Assembly: GCA_019454165.1 (NCBI GenBank) | Contig: CP075367.1 | Coordinates: forward strand, 1,590,805-1,654,804 | Source of the DNA: Anaerolineales bacterium | Lineage (GTDB): Bacteria; Chloroflexota; Anaerolineae; Anaerolineales; UBA11579 | Direction of reading: 5' to 3' | Length of the DNA stretch: 64,000 bases | In this document: positions 42,151-50,388 of the stretch, piece by piece | How positions within the stretch are numbered: position 1 is the first letter of the stretch | Layout of the letters: every line of letters starts with the position of its first letter | Position numbers and translations under genes: made by a program | Notes under the pieces: generated by a model | What the model was told of the DNA's origin: nothing | What the model saw: only the letters and a program-made list of their open reading frames with translations | Databases searched by the model: none

Positions 42151-44357
42151 CCGGGGCGCACGCGGCGCGCCTCCAGCACATTGGGTAACGTTTCAACTCG
42201 GGTCAGCACACGGCTGAGCTGGGCGATGTTGTCGACGTTCAAGACCAGGTCAAAGGTGGCCTGGTTGCGATCCACATCCACCTTGACCTGGCTCATGCTC
42301 ACGCCTTCATCGGCGATGAGGGTGGAAACATCCCGCATGAGACCGTCACGGTCATAAGCCAGGATACGTACTGCCACCGGGTAGGTAGTCTTGGGCGCGC
42401 CCCACGAGACCTGCACCAGGCGCTCACGGTCACGCACGCGCAAAATGTTGGGGCAATCCCGGCGGTGGATTGTGGCGCCGCGGCCGCGGGTGATATAGCC
42501 CACGATCGGGTCACCCGGCACCGGTTTGCAGCATTTGGCCATCGCAGTGAGCAGCCCCTGCAGGCCCAATACGGTGACGGTGTCGCCGCTGGTGAAAGGC
42601 GTATGCCGGCCGGGCGGCAGCGGCTCCAGCTTCTGCTCACGCTCGCTGCCCAGGTTGAGCCGGGCGATCAGCCGCCCGACCGAGAGGTCGCCGGTGCCCA
42701 GCGCCTCGTACAGGTCATCGGCTTCTTTATAACCAGCCTCTTTGACCAGGCGGTCCATATCCACTTCAGCCAGGCTGAGACGGCGCAGCTCACGCTCCAG
42801 TTGGCCGCGGCCCACACTGACATTCAGCTCGCGGTCCTGGCGCTTGAACCAGTGGCGCACCTTGGAGCGAGCGCGCTCGGTGTTGAGCAGGCGCAGGTTG
42901 GGGTTGAGCCAGTCACGGCTGGGGCCGCCGCGCTTGGTGGTGAGGATCTCGACCTGGTCACCCGTGCGCAGCGTGCTATCGAGCGCCACCAGCTTGCCGT
43001 TCACCTTGGCGCCGCGGCAGCGATGACCCACATCCGTATGCACATGGTAGGCAAAATCGAGCGGCGTTGCGCCGCTGGGCATATCAATGATGTCGCCGCG
43101 CGGGGTGAAGGCGTATACGCGGTCACTGAAAACATCCGTCTTCATGGTGTCGACGAACTGGCCGGCGTCGTCGACCTCGTGCATCCAATCCATCAACGAG
43201 CGCAGCCAGACCACGCGGCGCTCATAGTCCTTGTCCTGCGGTGTGCCCTCTTTGTAGCGCCAGTGGGCGGCAATGCCGAGCTCGGCATTCTCGTGCATTC
43301 CGATGGTACGAATTTGGATCTCGAGCGGGCGGCCATCTTCATAGATGACGGCGGTGTGCAGCGATTGGTAGAAGTTGTCTTTGGGCGCGGCGATGTAGTC
43401 ATCAAACTCGCCGGGGACGGGGCGGAACCTGGCGTGGATGATGCCGAGCGCCTGGTAACAGGTGGCTACATCGTTCACGATGATGCGGGCGGCGCGCACA
43501 TCCGTCAGCGCTTCGAAAGGCACGCCCTTGCGGCGCATCTTGTTGTATATGGAGTAAATATGCTTGGGTCGGCCAGACACCTCGGCCTGGATGCCCTCCT
43601 GGAGCAGCATGCTCTTGAGGCGCTTCTCGATGTCGTGGAGAGTCTTCTCGCGCTCGGAGCGGCGTTCGGCCAGGTTGGCGGCGATCTGCTTGTAGGTGGC
43701 CGGCTCAGAGTGGCGGAAGGCGAGGTCTTCCAATTCCCACTTGAGCTGCCAAATGCCGAGGCGGTTGGCCAGCGGGGCAAAAATATCGAGGGTCTGCTTG
43801 GCAATGCGCTGGCGCTTCTCCTCCGGCAGGTAGCCGAGGGTGCGCATGTTGTGCAGGCGGTCGGCCAGCTTGATGAGCACCACGCGCACATCCTCGCCCA
43901 TGGCCAGGAAGGTTTTGCGCAGGGTCTCGGAGGCCATATCGGCGCTGCGGCTGCGGTCTTCCTCGGGCGGCTCTTCACTCGCCGCAGCGCGGCCGTTGCG
44001 CTTGCCCTTGTTTGGCCCACCCGTGATGCGCGAGACGCGTGGCAGTTGGCTGAGTTTCGTGACCCCACCCACCAGCTTGGCTACTTCTTCGCCGAACTCT
44101 TTTTGCAGGTCTTCCAGGGTGACTGAGGTGTCTTCTACGGTGTCGTGCAGCAGGCCGGCGGCCACCAGGACGGCGGGCACTTCGAGCTCAGCGAGGATCA
44201 TGGCCACGGCGATGCAGTGGTTCATGTAGGGCTCGCCGGAGGCGCGGGTTTGGCCCTCATGGGCGCGGGCCGCAAAGCGATACGCCCGTTGGAGCAGTTC
44301 GTGCTCCGCGGGGGTGTAGCGGCTGGGTAACACTTCTACGAGCGAGTCGATCTCCAT
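42147..44357 (-). CDS. rel: Bifunctional (p)ppGpp synthetase/hydrolase (Rel/SpoT)
   Basis: The protein makes and degrades the alarmone (p)ppGpp. In order it has a hydrolase HD domain (HDTVEDT; KLADRLHNMRTL), a synthetase domain (GRPKHIYSIYNKM, then DNFYQSLHTAV), a TGS domain (VYAFTPRGDIIDMPSGATPLDFAYHVH), and a C-terminal ACT domain. Length from the ATG at 44357 is 736 residues. An upstream ATG at 44381 overlaps the TATACT box and is less likely. It overlaps moeA at its 3' end. HD residues appear intact, so both activities are plausible. Confidence 0.95.
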   Translation of the reverse strand: MEIDSLVEVLPSRYTPAEHELLQRAYRFAARAHEGQTRASGEPYMNHCIAVAMILAELEVPAVLVAAGLLHDTVEDTSVTLEDLQKEFGEEVAKLVGGVTKLSQLPRVSRITGGPNKGKRNGRAAASEEPPEEDRSRSADMASETLRKTFLAMGEDVRVVLIKLADRLHNMRTLGYLPEEKRQRIAKQTLDIFAPLANRLGIWQLKWELEDLAFRHSEPATYKQIAANLAERRSEREKTLHDIEKRLKSMLLQEGIQAEVSGRPKHIYSIYNKMRRKGVPFEALTDVRAARIIVNDVATCYQALGIIHARFRPVPGEFDDYIAAPKDNFYQSLHTAVIYEDGRPLEIQIRTIGMHENAELGIAAHWRYKEGTPQDKDYERRVVWLRSLMDWMHEVDDAGQFVDTMKTDVFSDRVYAFTPRGDIIDMPSGATPLDFAYHVHTDVGHRCRGAKVNGKLVALDSTLRTGDQVEILTTKRGGPSRDWLNPNLRLLNTERARSKVRHWFKRQDRELNVSVGRGQLERELRRLSLAEVDMDRLVKEAGYKEADDLYEALGTGDLSVGRLIARLNLGSEREQKLEPLPPGRHTPFTSGDTVTVLGLQGLLTAMAKCCKPVPGDPIVGYITRGRGATIHRRDCPNILRVRDRERLVQVSWGAPKTTYPVAVRILAYDRDGLMRDVSTLIADEGVSMSQVKVDVDRNQATFDLVLNVDNIAQLSRVLTRVETLPNVLEARRVRPG

Positions 44358-44370
44358 ACCGTTGTCACTC

Positions 44371-44376
44371 AGTATA
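44371..44376 (-). promoter_or_regulatory. -10 box of rel
   Basis: TATACT on the minus strand lies 13 bases before the ATG at 44357. No clear ribosome-binding site lies between them. Confidence 0.5.
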
Positions 44377-44423
44377 ACCATGCAAAAGTGGCGTGCGCAA
44401 GATGAGCTGCGCCGGGAACGCTG

Positions 44424-44616
44424 AACGGGCGGGTCTGAGACCCGCCCCTACACCGGCTGTGCAAAAGATGTTGTTCGCTTTGTGGGTCGGGGTATTGCGC
44501 TGCTGGCGCAGCGCTGCAAACTCCACTCTGCGGCCAGAAGAAAACGGGCGGGTCTGAGACCCGCCCCCTACACCGGGCTGTGCAAAAGTTGTTGTTCGTT
44601 TTCGGTGTGGGGGTAT
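44424..44616. repeat. Two direct copies of a 72-74 bp hairpin repeat
   Basis: Copy 1 (44424-44495) and copy 2 (44543-44616) share a perfect GGCGGGTCTGAGACCCGCC palindrome, then CTACACCGG, CTGTGCAAAAG, TTGTTCG and GGGGTAT. They differ by a few substitutions and 1-base insertions. No coding signal is seen. They fill part of the 500-bp gap between rel and fabG. Confidence 0.75.
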
Positions 44617-44653
44617 GGGGTGCAACTAAAAAAGATATCTGGCCTCCCTCCCC

Positions 44654-44773
44654 GTCATTGCGAGCCACAGACCGCTTGCGGTCTGTGTGCGTGGCAATCT
44701 GGGGGTTAACCCAGATTGCTTCGGGGCAATACGTTGCATGAACATGCAACGTAATGCAGTCCTCGCAATGACA
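44654..44773. repeat. MITE-like inverted-repeat element, copy 2
   Basis: Ends are GTCATTGCGAG (44654-44664) and CTCGCAATGACA (44762-44773), the same as copy 1 at 24341-24454. The subterminal GGCAATCT/AGATTGC pair is also shared. It contains three further small palindromes: ACAGACCG/CGGTCTGT, CTGGG/CCCAG and ACGTTGCAT/ATGCAACGT. It has no coding capacity. Confidence 0.8.
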
Positions 44774-44848
44774 GCCTGTATGCCACAATGTGGGCCGCTG
44801 GGCATCAATCCAAGTGCGCTGTCAAGCAAGAGGCGTAATGGGCTTGTG

Positions 44849-44854
44849 TATAAT
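44849..44854 (+). promoter_or_regulatory. Extended -10 box of the fabG operon
   Basis: TGTGTATAAT, with the TATAAT core at 44849-44854, precedes a GAGGAG ribosome-binding site (44865-44870) and the fabG ATG at 44879. Confidence 0.6.
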
Positions 44855-44878
44855 CGTCTCCTTAGAGGAGCCGCACCC

Positions 44879-45640
44879 ATGCCCGTAAACCCCACTCCGC
44901 TCAAAGATAAAGTCGCCGTTGTTACCGGCGGCTCACGCGGCATTGGCCGCGCCATCGCCATCGAGCTGGCCGCCCGCGGCGCAGCGGTGGTGGTGAACTA
45001 CAACAGCAACGGCAAAGCCGCCCAGGACGTAGTGATGGAGATCGTCAAGGCCGGCGGCAGTGCGGCGGCCTTCCCCGGCGATGTAGCCAAGGTGGAAGAC
45101 GCCAACAACCTCATCAAGGCCGCGGTCGAGAAGTACGGCAAAGTGGATATTCTGGTCAATAACGCCGGCATTACGCGTGACATGCTGATCATGATGATGA
45201 GCGAAGAGTCGTGGGACGCGGTGATGGATACCAACCTGAAGGGCACCTTCAACTGCTCCAAGGCGGCGGTACGCTATATGATGAAAGCCCGTACTGGGCG
45301 CATCATCAATATCTCCTCGATCTCTGGCCAGATCGGCAATGCCGGCCAGACCAACTACTCAGCCTCCAAAGCTGGCCAGATCGGCTTCACCAAAGCCCTG
45401 GCGCGTGAGGTGGCCTCCCGCAACATCACCGTGAACGCGGTGGCGGCTGGCTACGTAGAGACCGAGATCTGGGCCGGCGTGCCAGAGGAAGCCCGCAGCG
45501 CCCTACTGAACATGATCCCGCTGGGCCGCAAGGGCGATACGCAGGACATTGCCACCGCGGTCGCCTTCCTCGCTTCCGATGAAGCCAGCTACATCACCGG
45601 CCAGACCCTGGCCGTGGATGGCGGCATGGCGATGGCCTAA
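44879..45640 (+). CDS. fabG: 3-oxoacyl-ACP reductase FabG
   Basis: A short-chain dehydrogenase of 253 residues that reduces 3-oxoacyl-ACP with NADPH in fatty-acid synthesis. Visible are TGGSRGIGRA (cofactor loop), NNAGITRD, the catalytic Ser in ISSISGQIGNAGQ, and Tyr160/Lys164 in YSASK, with the C-terminal TGQTLAVDGGMAM. The start at 44879 has a GAGGAG site. A much longer frame reaching into the repeats is rejected. Two bases separate it from the Asp23 gene. Confidence 0.92.
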   Translation: MPVNPTPLKDKVAVVTGGSRGIGRAIAIELAARGAAVVVNYNSNGKAAQDVVMEIVKAGGSAAAFPGDVAKVEDANNLIKAAVEKYGKVDILVNNAGITRDMLIMMMSEESWDAVMDTNLKGTFNCSKAAVRYMMKARTGRIINISSISGQIGNAGQTNYSASKAGQIGFTKALAREVASRNITVNAVAAGYVETEIWAGVPEEARSALLNMIPLGRKGDTQDIATAVAFLASDEASYITGQTLAVDGGMAMA

Positions 45641-45642
45641 AC

Positions 45643-45981
45643 ATGATGAGCGAACTACGCCCCCCCGGCCTCACCACGATAGCCCCTGACGTGCTGCTTT
45701 CGATCGCGCGCCTGACCGCCCTGCAAGTGCCGGGCGTATACGCCATGGCCAAAACGCCGCGGCGCGGCAAGGACGAGCACGGCACCGAAGGCGTGCTGGC
45801 CACGATCGTGGGCGATGAAGTAGACCTGGAGCTGCATCTGGTGCTGGAAAAAGACACCAACCTGCGCCAGGTGGCCCGCGAAGTGCAGGACCAGGTGCAC
45901 CGCGCCATCGCCGAGATGGTGGGCATGCTGCCGGGCAGCATCAACGTGCACATCGAAGATATTTACTACCCCGAAGCCTAG
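45643..45981 (+). CDS. Asp23/Gls24 family envelope-stress protein
   Basis: The 112 residues show the Asp23 pattern: TTIAPDVLLSIARLTALQVPGVYAM, then VDLELHLVLEKDTNLRQVAREVQDQVHRAI and a final VNVHI-like INVHIEDIYY. In Gram-positives the family is membrane-associated and linked to envelope stress. Asp23 genes commonly lie next to nusB, as here. Start ATG 45643 or 45646 cannot be separated. Confidence 0.85.
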   Translation: MMSELRPPGLTTIAPDVLLSIARLTALQVPGVYAMAKTPRRGKDEHGTEGVLATIVGDEVDLELHLVLEKDTNLRQVAREVQDQVHRAIAEMVGMLPGSINVHIEDIYYPEA

Positions 45982-45982
45982 T

Positions 45983-46423
45983 ATGAAACCGCGCACTCGG
46001 GCACGCAGCCTGGCCCTACAAGCGCTGTACGAACTGGACCTCACCGCCCACCCCCAGGGCATCGTATTTGAAGCACGCGCCGCCGACTACGGGCTGGAGG
46101 CAGAGTTGGAAGACTTTGCCCGCCGGGTCGTGCTGGGCGTGCTGCCCATCCGCAAAGAGCTTGACGCCTACATCGCCCAGCATGCGCCGGAATGGCCGAT
46201 CGACCAGATCTCGGTCATCGACCGCAACCTGATCCGCATGGCCACCTGGGAGTTTGCCGTGAGCGGCGAAACGCCGGTCAAGGTGGCGATCAACGAAGCC
46301 GTAGAGCTGGCCAAGCGCTACGGCTCCGACAGCTCGCCGCGTTTCGTCAACGGCGTGCTGGGCAGCCTGGCCGAACGCAGCGATGAGATCAAGCAGGCGC
46401 TGGGGCAAGTCAACCAGAATTAA
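45983..46423 (+). CDS. nusB: Transcription antitermination factor NusB
   Basis: The 146-residue protein has the NusB all-helical signature: RTRARSLALQALYELDL at the N-terminus, then VIDRNLIRMATWEF and PVKVAINEAVELAKRYG..SSPRFVNGVLG. NusB binds boxA RNA with NusE to support rRNA transcription. It begins one base after the Asp23 stop. Confidence 0.95.
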   Translation: MKPRTRARSLALQALYELDLTAHPQGIVFEARAADYGLEAELEDFARRVVLGVLPIRKELDAYIAQHAPEWPIDQISVIDRNLIRMATWEFAVSGETPVKVAINEAVELAKRYGSDSSPRFVNGVLGSLAERSDEIKQALGQVNQN

Positions 46424-46438
46424 GGCATTATTGTCGGT

Positions 46439-46840
46439 ATGCAATTCCTCGGCATCAGCCCCACAGAGCTGATATTCATCGTCATCATCCTTTTTGTCGT
46501 GCTCGGCCCGCAAGACCTGGTCAAGGTCGGCAGCACACTGGGCCGCTCGATCCGTAAGTTGCGCGAATCGGGTGCATGGAAGACGATGACGGATGCCACC
46601 CGCCAGCTGCGCGAGCTGCCACAGACCTTGGCGCGCCAGGCCGGGGTGGACGAGCTGGAGCTGCTGGGGCGCGAGATCGGCGCCGAGCTCAAGGAGCAGC
46701 GCGAGAAGATCGAAGAGCTGGACCGCCAATTCGTGGCCTGGACCCGTACGCCGGAGCGGCGTGAGCCGGAAAAAGGTGCCGGCGACCCGGCGACCCGCCC
46801 CCCACTGGAATCTGAAACCAAACCGCGCGAGGATGCGTGA
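46439..46840 (+). CDS. Sec-independent translocase component TatA/TatB
   Basis: One N-terminal hydrophobic helix (about residues 8-22) with the family hinge VLGPQDL is followed by an amphipathic helix and a charged tail. The 133-residue length and the long acidic/basic C-terminus suggest TatB rather than TatA. It overlaps the tatC start by 4 bases. A separate TatA is not seen in this window. Confidence 0.88.
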   Translation: MQFLGISPTELIFIVIILFVVLGPQDLVKVGSTLGRSIRKLRESGAWKTMTDATRQLRELPQTLARQAGVDELELLGREIGAELKEQREKIEELDRQFVAWTRTPERREPEKGAGDPATRPPLESETKPREDA

Positions 46841-47688
46841 TACGCCGCCTGCTCAGCCGCATTTGGCGCACGTTGACCGCTCCGCTGCGCTGGCTGTTCA
46901 GCCCGCTGCAGCCGTTTTTTGCGCCTGATCCTGCGGATACCCCGTTGGGCGAGACGGTGCAAAAGGCCATCGCCAACCCGGGCGATGTGCTGGCGCACCT
47001 GGCTGCGCTGCGCGGCCACCTGATGCGCTCGGTGCTGGTGCTGGTGCTGGCGTCCTTTGTGGCGTTCCAATATGCGCCGGTGATCCTCGACTGGCTGGCG
47101 GCGCCGATCGGTGGCCTGCAGGCGCTGGAGGCGGTGGACGTCACCGAGCCGGTGGGCGTGGTGATGCGGGTGACCTTCTTCACCGCCTTCGCCGCCAGCC
47201 TGCCTTATATCGCATTCGAAATGCTGCGCTTCGTGGCCCCCGGGCTGGCGCGGCGCTCACGCCTGATCGGCCTGTTCGCCATCCCGCTGGTGCTGGTGCT
47301 GTTCGCGGCCGGGCTGCTGTTCACGTATTACGTTTTGCTACCGCCGGCCGTTACCTTTCTTGTGAATTTCATGGACATTCCGACCCAGGTGCGGCCCTCG
47401 TCATACATTGCGTTCGCTACGGGGCTGATGTTCTGGATCGGGATCGCCTTCGAGTTCCCGCTGCTCTCATTCGTGCTGGCCGCCATGGGGCTGCTGCCCG
47501 CCCGCTGGCTGAGCGCCAACTGGCGCATCGCCGTGGTGGTGCTGGCCGTGCTGGCAGCCGCCATCACCCCCACCGTAGACCCGATCAACATGCTGCTGGT
47601 GTGGGCGCCGCTTGTTGCTCTATACTTTATTAGCGTCGGTACTGCCTCGCTGGCCCAACGCCAGCGGGCGCGCCGCCTGGCCAAATGA
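46837..47688 (+). CDS. tatC: Sec-independent translocase TatC
   Basis: TatC recognises twin-arginine signal peptides together with TatB. Six transmembrane segments are visible, with LAALRGHLMRSVLVLVLA at TM1, TAFAASLPYIAFEMLRFVAPGL, and VNFMDIPTQVRPSSYIAFATGLMFWIGIAFEFPLL. About 50 residues precede the usual LRxHL motif, longer than typical. The start is GTG at 46837, overlapping the tatB stop. The stop overlaps the next lipoprotein ATG. Confidence 0.93.
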   Translation: MIRRLLSRIWRTLTAPLRWLFSPLQPFFAPDPADTPLGETVQKAIANPGDVLAHLAALRGHLMRSVLVLVLASFVAFQYAPVILDWLAAPIGGLQALEAVDVTEPVGVVMRVTFFTAFAASLPYIAFEMLRFVAPGLARRSRLIGLFAIPLVLVLFAAGLLFTYYVLLPPAVTFLVNFMDIPTQVRPSSYIAFATGLMFWIGIAFEFPLLSFVLAAMGLLPARWLSANWRIAVVVLAVLAAAITPTVDPINMLLVWAPLVALYFISVGTASLAQRQRARRLAK

Positions 47689-48974
47689 TGAAACGAACCC
47701 TGCTACTTACTCTGTGCGCAATCCTGCTGGCCACCTGCGGCGGCCAGGGCGCCGCGCCCCCCGCCACGGACTTCAAGCCCGCCGCCTCGGTGCAGATCAC
47801 CCTGAATGTGCTGACCCCACAAGGCTCGCCCAGTGGCGAGCCGGTGCAGCTACACATTGTGGATACGGTGACCGGCATCAGCTTCAATAGCGAGGTCATC
47901 AATATGCGGCCGAGCGGCGCGGGCAGCTTTGCCGCCACCGTCTCGGTGCCGCCCGGCACCCTGCTGACCTACCGCTATACCCGTTTGAGCGTGAGCGGCA
48001 GCATTGACGAAGTGACCGCTAACAACCAGCCGGTGCTGTACCGCAGCTTTCTGGTGACCGGCGCCGGCCATGTAACGCATGACCTTATCGCCGGCTGGGC
48101 TGACCTGCCCAGCGAACTGGCCACCGGCCAGGTGGCTGGGCAGCTGACTGCGGCCGGCAGCGGCGAGCCGCTAGCGGGTATCCTGCTGCGCGCCTCCGGC
48201 ATGCAAGCCATCACCGACGCCGAGGGCAACTTTTTCTTCGACGGGCTGACCCAGGGTCTGCACAACATCGTAGTGACCGACCCGCGCGGGCGCTACCAGA
48301 GCTTCCAGCAAGGGGCACTGGTGGCGGGCAACTCGCAGACGCCGGCCAGCATCCAGCTGCAGGAGGCCGAGCTGGCCCGGGTCACGTTTATCGTCATCCC
48401 GCAGGACAGCAACCCCAGCGGCGTGCCGGTGTACCTGCTGGGTAACCTGGGGGCCATGGCCGGCCAGCCGGTGCTAAGCGCGCACGAGGGCGGCTACACG
48501 CTGACCCTGGAACTGCCGACCGGCACGGACCTGCGCTACAAGTACACCCTGGGCGACGGCCTGTGGAACGCCGAGCACTACGCCAACGGCGGCTTTGTGC
48601 TGCGCCAGCTGATCATCCCGGCTGGGACGACCGAGCTGACCGTGCGCGACAACCTGCAGGAGTGGAGCGCGGGCGGCGGCAGCGGGCTGATCTGGTTCGA
48701 CTTGACCGCCCCGGACGATGGTAGCCCGGTGTATTTGCAGTTCAAGCTGCTGGATTGGGCCACGGCGCTGCCGATGTGGAACCTGGGCGGCGGGCATTAT
48801 GCCTATGTGCTGTACAGCCCCACCAACTTTGCCGAGCCGCTGGAATATCGCTATTGCAAAGACGCAGCCTGCACCCAACCTGAGACGTTCACCACCACAC
48901 GCTCGGTAACCGGCAACCAGCCCAACACGCAGCAAGTGCAAGACAGCGTGACCGACTGGCAAGCCGCGCCCTAA
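47685..48974 (+). CDS. Lipoprotein with starch-binding-like and carboxypeptidase-regulatory-like beta domains
   Basis: A signal peptide ends in the lipobox LATC (Cys near residue 18). The 429-residue product has a series of beta-sandwich domains: repeated LxFTVxxP-like starts (VQITLNVLTP, ARVTFIVIP), a carboxypeptidase-regulatory-like fold with VAGQLTAAGSGEPLAGILLRA and ITDAEGNFFFDGL, and segments similar to CBM20/starch-binding folds (YKYTLGDGLWN). These suggest binding to carbohydrate or protein at the cell surface. It overlaps tatC by 4 bases. No enzyme motif is seen. Confidence 0.75.
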   Translation: MMKRTLLLTLCAILLATCGGQGAAPPATDFKPAASVQITLNVLTPQGSPSGEPVQLHIVDTVTGISFNSEVINMRPSGAGSFAATVSVPPGTLLTYRYTRLSVSGSIDEVTANNQPVLYRSFLVTGAGHVTHDLIAGWADLPSELATGQVAGQLTAAGSGEPLAGILLRASGMQAITDAEGNFFFDGLTQGLHNIVVTDPRGRYQSFQQGALVAGNSQTPASIQLQEAELARVTFIVIPQDSNPSGVPVYLLGNLGAMAGQPVLSAHEGGYTLTLELPTGTDLRYKYTLGDGLWNAEHYANGGFVLRQLIIPAGTTELTVRDNLQEWSAGGGSGLIWFDLTAPDDGSPVYLQFKLLDWATALPMWNLGGGHYAYVLYSPTNFAEPLEYRYCKDAACTQPETFTTTRSVTGNQPNTQQVQDSVTDWQAAP

Positions 48975-49030
48975 CACTTAATACTCACGCAGCGTTAAAC
49001 AAATTAAATAAAACTCAAATACCTGAGCGG

Positions 49031-49036
49031 TATAAT
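49031..49036 (+). promoter_or_regulatory. -10 box of the envelope/YtxH gene pair
   Basis: TATAAT precedes a GGTAGGA ribosome-binding site (49045-49051) and the GTG at 49057. No convincing -35 hexamer is seen at 17 bp. Confidence 0.5.
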
Positions 49037-49056
49037 CCGCTTTGGGTAGGAAAAAA

Positions 49057-49485
49057 GTGACAGACGAATTCTCGAATGAAGCTTACGACGGAGAAGCCGT
49101 CGGCCCCTCCAAGGGATTGCTGATCGGCTTGGGCTTACTGGCGGTGCTGTTCATCGGCGCGCTGGTGGCGGCGGTGTACTTCCTGCTGCAGCCGGGAGCC
49201 CCCACGGAAACCATCCGGGATATCGTCATCATCCTTGTGGCGTTCGAGTTCATGATCATTGGCCTGGCGCTGGTGATCCTGCTGTTCCAACTGGCGCAGC
49301 TGCTTAACCTGCTGCAGAACGAAGTACGCCCCATCATCGACTCCGCCAGCGAGGCAGCCAATACACTGCGCGGAACCGCTCGTTTCCTGAGCGACAATTT
49401 GGTAGAGCCCGTCGTTAAGGTTAATGCGGGTTTGGCGGCAGCCCGCCGGGCATTGGACATGTTGAACTTTGGCCGCCGCAAGTAA
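49057..49485 (+). CDS. Membrane protein with two helices and amphipathic tail (DUF948-like)
   Basis: Two hydrophobic helices (about residues 20-45 and 54-84) are followed by an amphipathic helical tail, RPIIDSASEAANTLRGTARFL, of the kind found in DUF948-like proteins. The start is GTG at 49057, which has a GGTAGGA site 5 bases upstream. A TTG at 49042 would include that site. It is followed after 25 bp by a YtxH gene, a common pairing in envelope-stress gene sets. Confidence 0.7.
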   Translation: MTDEFSNEAYDGEAVGPSKGLLIGLGLLAVLFIGALVAAVYFLLQPGAPTETIRDIVIILVAFEFMIIGLALVILLFQLAQLLNLLQNEVRPIIDSASEAANTLRGTARFLSDNLVEPVVKVNAGLAAARRALDMLNFGRRK

Positions 49486-49510
49486 GTGAACTATATAAAG
49501 GAGATTAATT

Positions 49511-49870
49511 ATGTCTGATCGAAGTGGTAGTGAATTTAGCGGTTTTCTGTCCGGCCTGCTGGTAGGCGGCCTGGTGGGTGCGGCTGTGGCCCTGCTCACC
49601 GCCCCCCACTCCGGCGAGGAGACCCGCCGCATCATCCGTGACCGCAGCATCGAGCTGCGTGACCAGGCCAGCGACAGCCTGGAGCAGGCCGCCGCTGAGG
49701 CGCGCGCCCGCGCCGATGAGCTGACCAAGATGGCCAAGGAGCGCGCCGACGAGGTGACCAAGTACGCCAAGGAGCGCACGGCTGGCATCCGCAGCCAGGC
49801 GGAGGACCTGAAGGCGCGTGGCGAGGCAGCCATCGAGGCGGCCAAGAAGTCTCCCAAGAACGCGAACTAA
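49511..49870 (+). CDS. YtxH-domain protein
   Basis: One N-terminal membrane helix (GFLSGLLVGGLVGAAVALLTAP), with the family signature LTAPHSGEETRR, is followed by a long Ala/Glu/Arg-rich coiled-coil region (residues about 45-110, repeated ERADEVTKYAKER-type units). YtxH proteins are small stress-related membrane proteins of unsettled function. An AAGGAG site precedes the ATG and a terminator follows. Confidence 0.85.
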   Translation: MSDRSGSEFSGFLSGLLVGGLVGAAVALLTAPHSGEETRRIIRDRSIELRDQASDSLEQAAAEARARADELTKMAKERADEVTKYAKERTAGIRSQAEDLKARGEAAIEAAKKSPKNAN

Positions 49871-49887
49871 GCGTAGTAGGCAACAAT

Positions 49888-49917
49888 AAAAAGACCCGGC
49901 AGAGCCGGGTCTTTTTT
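49888..49917 (+). terminator. Intrinsic terminator after the YtxH gene
   Basis: AGACCCGGC/GCCGGGTCT stem with a 3-base loop and a run of six T residues. Confidence 0.88.
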
Positions 49918-49957
49918 GTTTTGGGCAGTGAGGTGTGCTCGGCCAGGTCTCTTTATG

Positions 49958-50095
49958 TGTCATCCTGAGCGGGTAAGTACATCCACACCAGCGCGCAGGC
50001 ACACCACTAGCGAAGGATCCCTATTGGCATGTCTTCTATGCAGTGCTTGAGTTATCTCAGCGCTAACGAGGATCCCTCGCTACGCTCGGGATGCA
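49958..50095. repeat. Imperfect inverted-repeat element (TCATCCTGAGC type)
   Basis: TGTCATCCTGAGCG at the left is answered by CGCTCGGGATGCA at the right, with AAGGATCCCT and GAGGATCCCT as internal copies. The pattern resembles the interspersed TCATCCTGAGC/GGATCC elements found in many environmental genomes. No coding signal is seen. Confidence 0.55.
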
Positions 50096-50157
50096 CGGCT
50101 AGTTTGCAACTCCCAGTATTGAAGCAAATGATAGGGTGTTTGCAATCGTGAGTTTTT

Positions 50158-50388
50158 GCAGGGGCGCTGCCCCTGCGACCCCGTCGGGGGAACCAAAGTT
50201 GGTTCCCCCGAGCCCCCTCCGCAGACGTTCGTTTGCATCCTGAGAGGTTCTCTCTGCGATTCCCGTTGATGATTAGGATGTTGTAAACAGTAACAGCACC
50301 TCACCCAACGAACCAAGGTCAAGGATGGTTGCGGCACGCCCCTTTCCCTTAGGGAGAGGGGGACGCAGCGCAGCTGCAGGGGTGAGAG
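50158..50388. repeat. Cluster of strong hairpins and low-complexity repeat sequence
   Basis: Two near-perfect palindromes are adjacent: GCAGGGGC/GCCCCTGC (50158-50176), and GGGGGAACCA/TGGTTCCCCC around 50186-50209. At 50338-50388 there is a CCTTAGGGAGAGGGGGACGCAGCGCAGCTGC-like segment of the kind often found between genes. The region has no gene. It may serve as terminators for nnrDE. Confidence 0.5.

Noticed and set aside
44369..44788. Minus-strand frames across the repeats upstream of fabG
   Set aside because: They are made of repeat and palindrome sequence, give no domain, and lack ribosome-binding sites.
50024..50043. Second possible -24/-12 site (TGGCA...TATGC)
   Set aside because: The GG-to-GC spacing is two bases too long and no gene follows in that direction.
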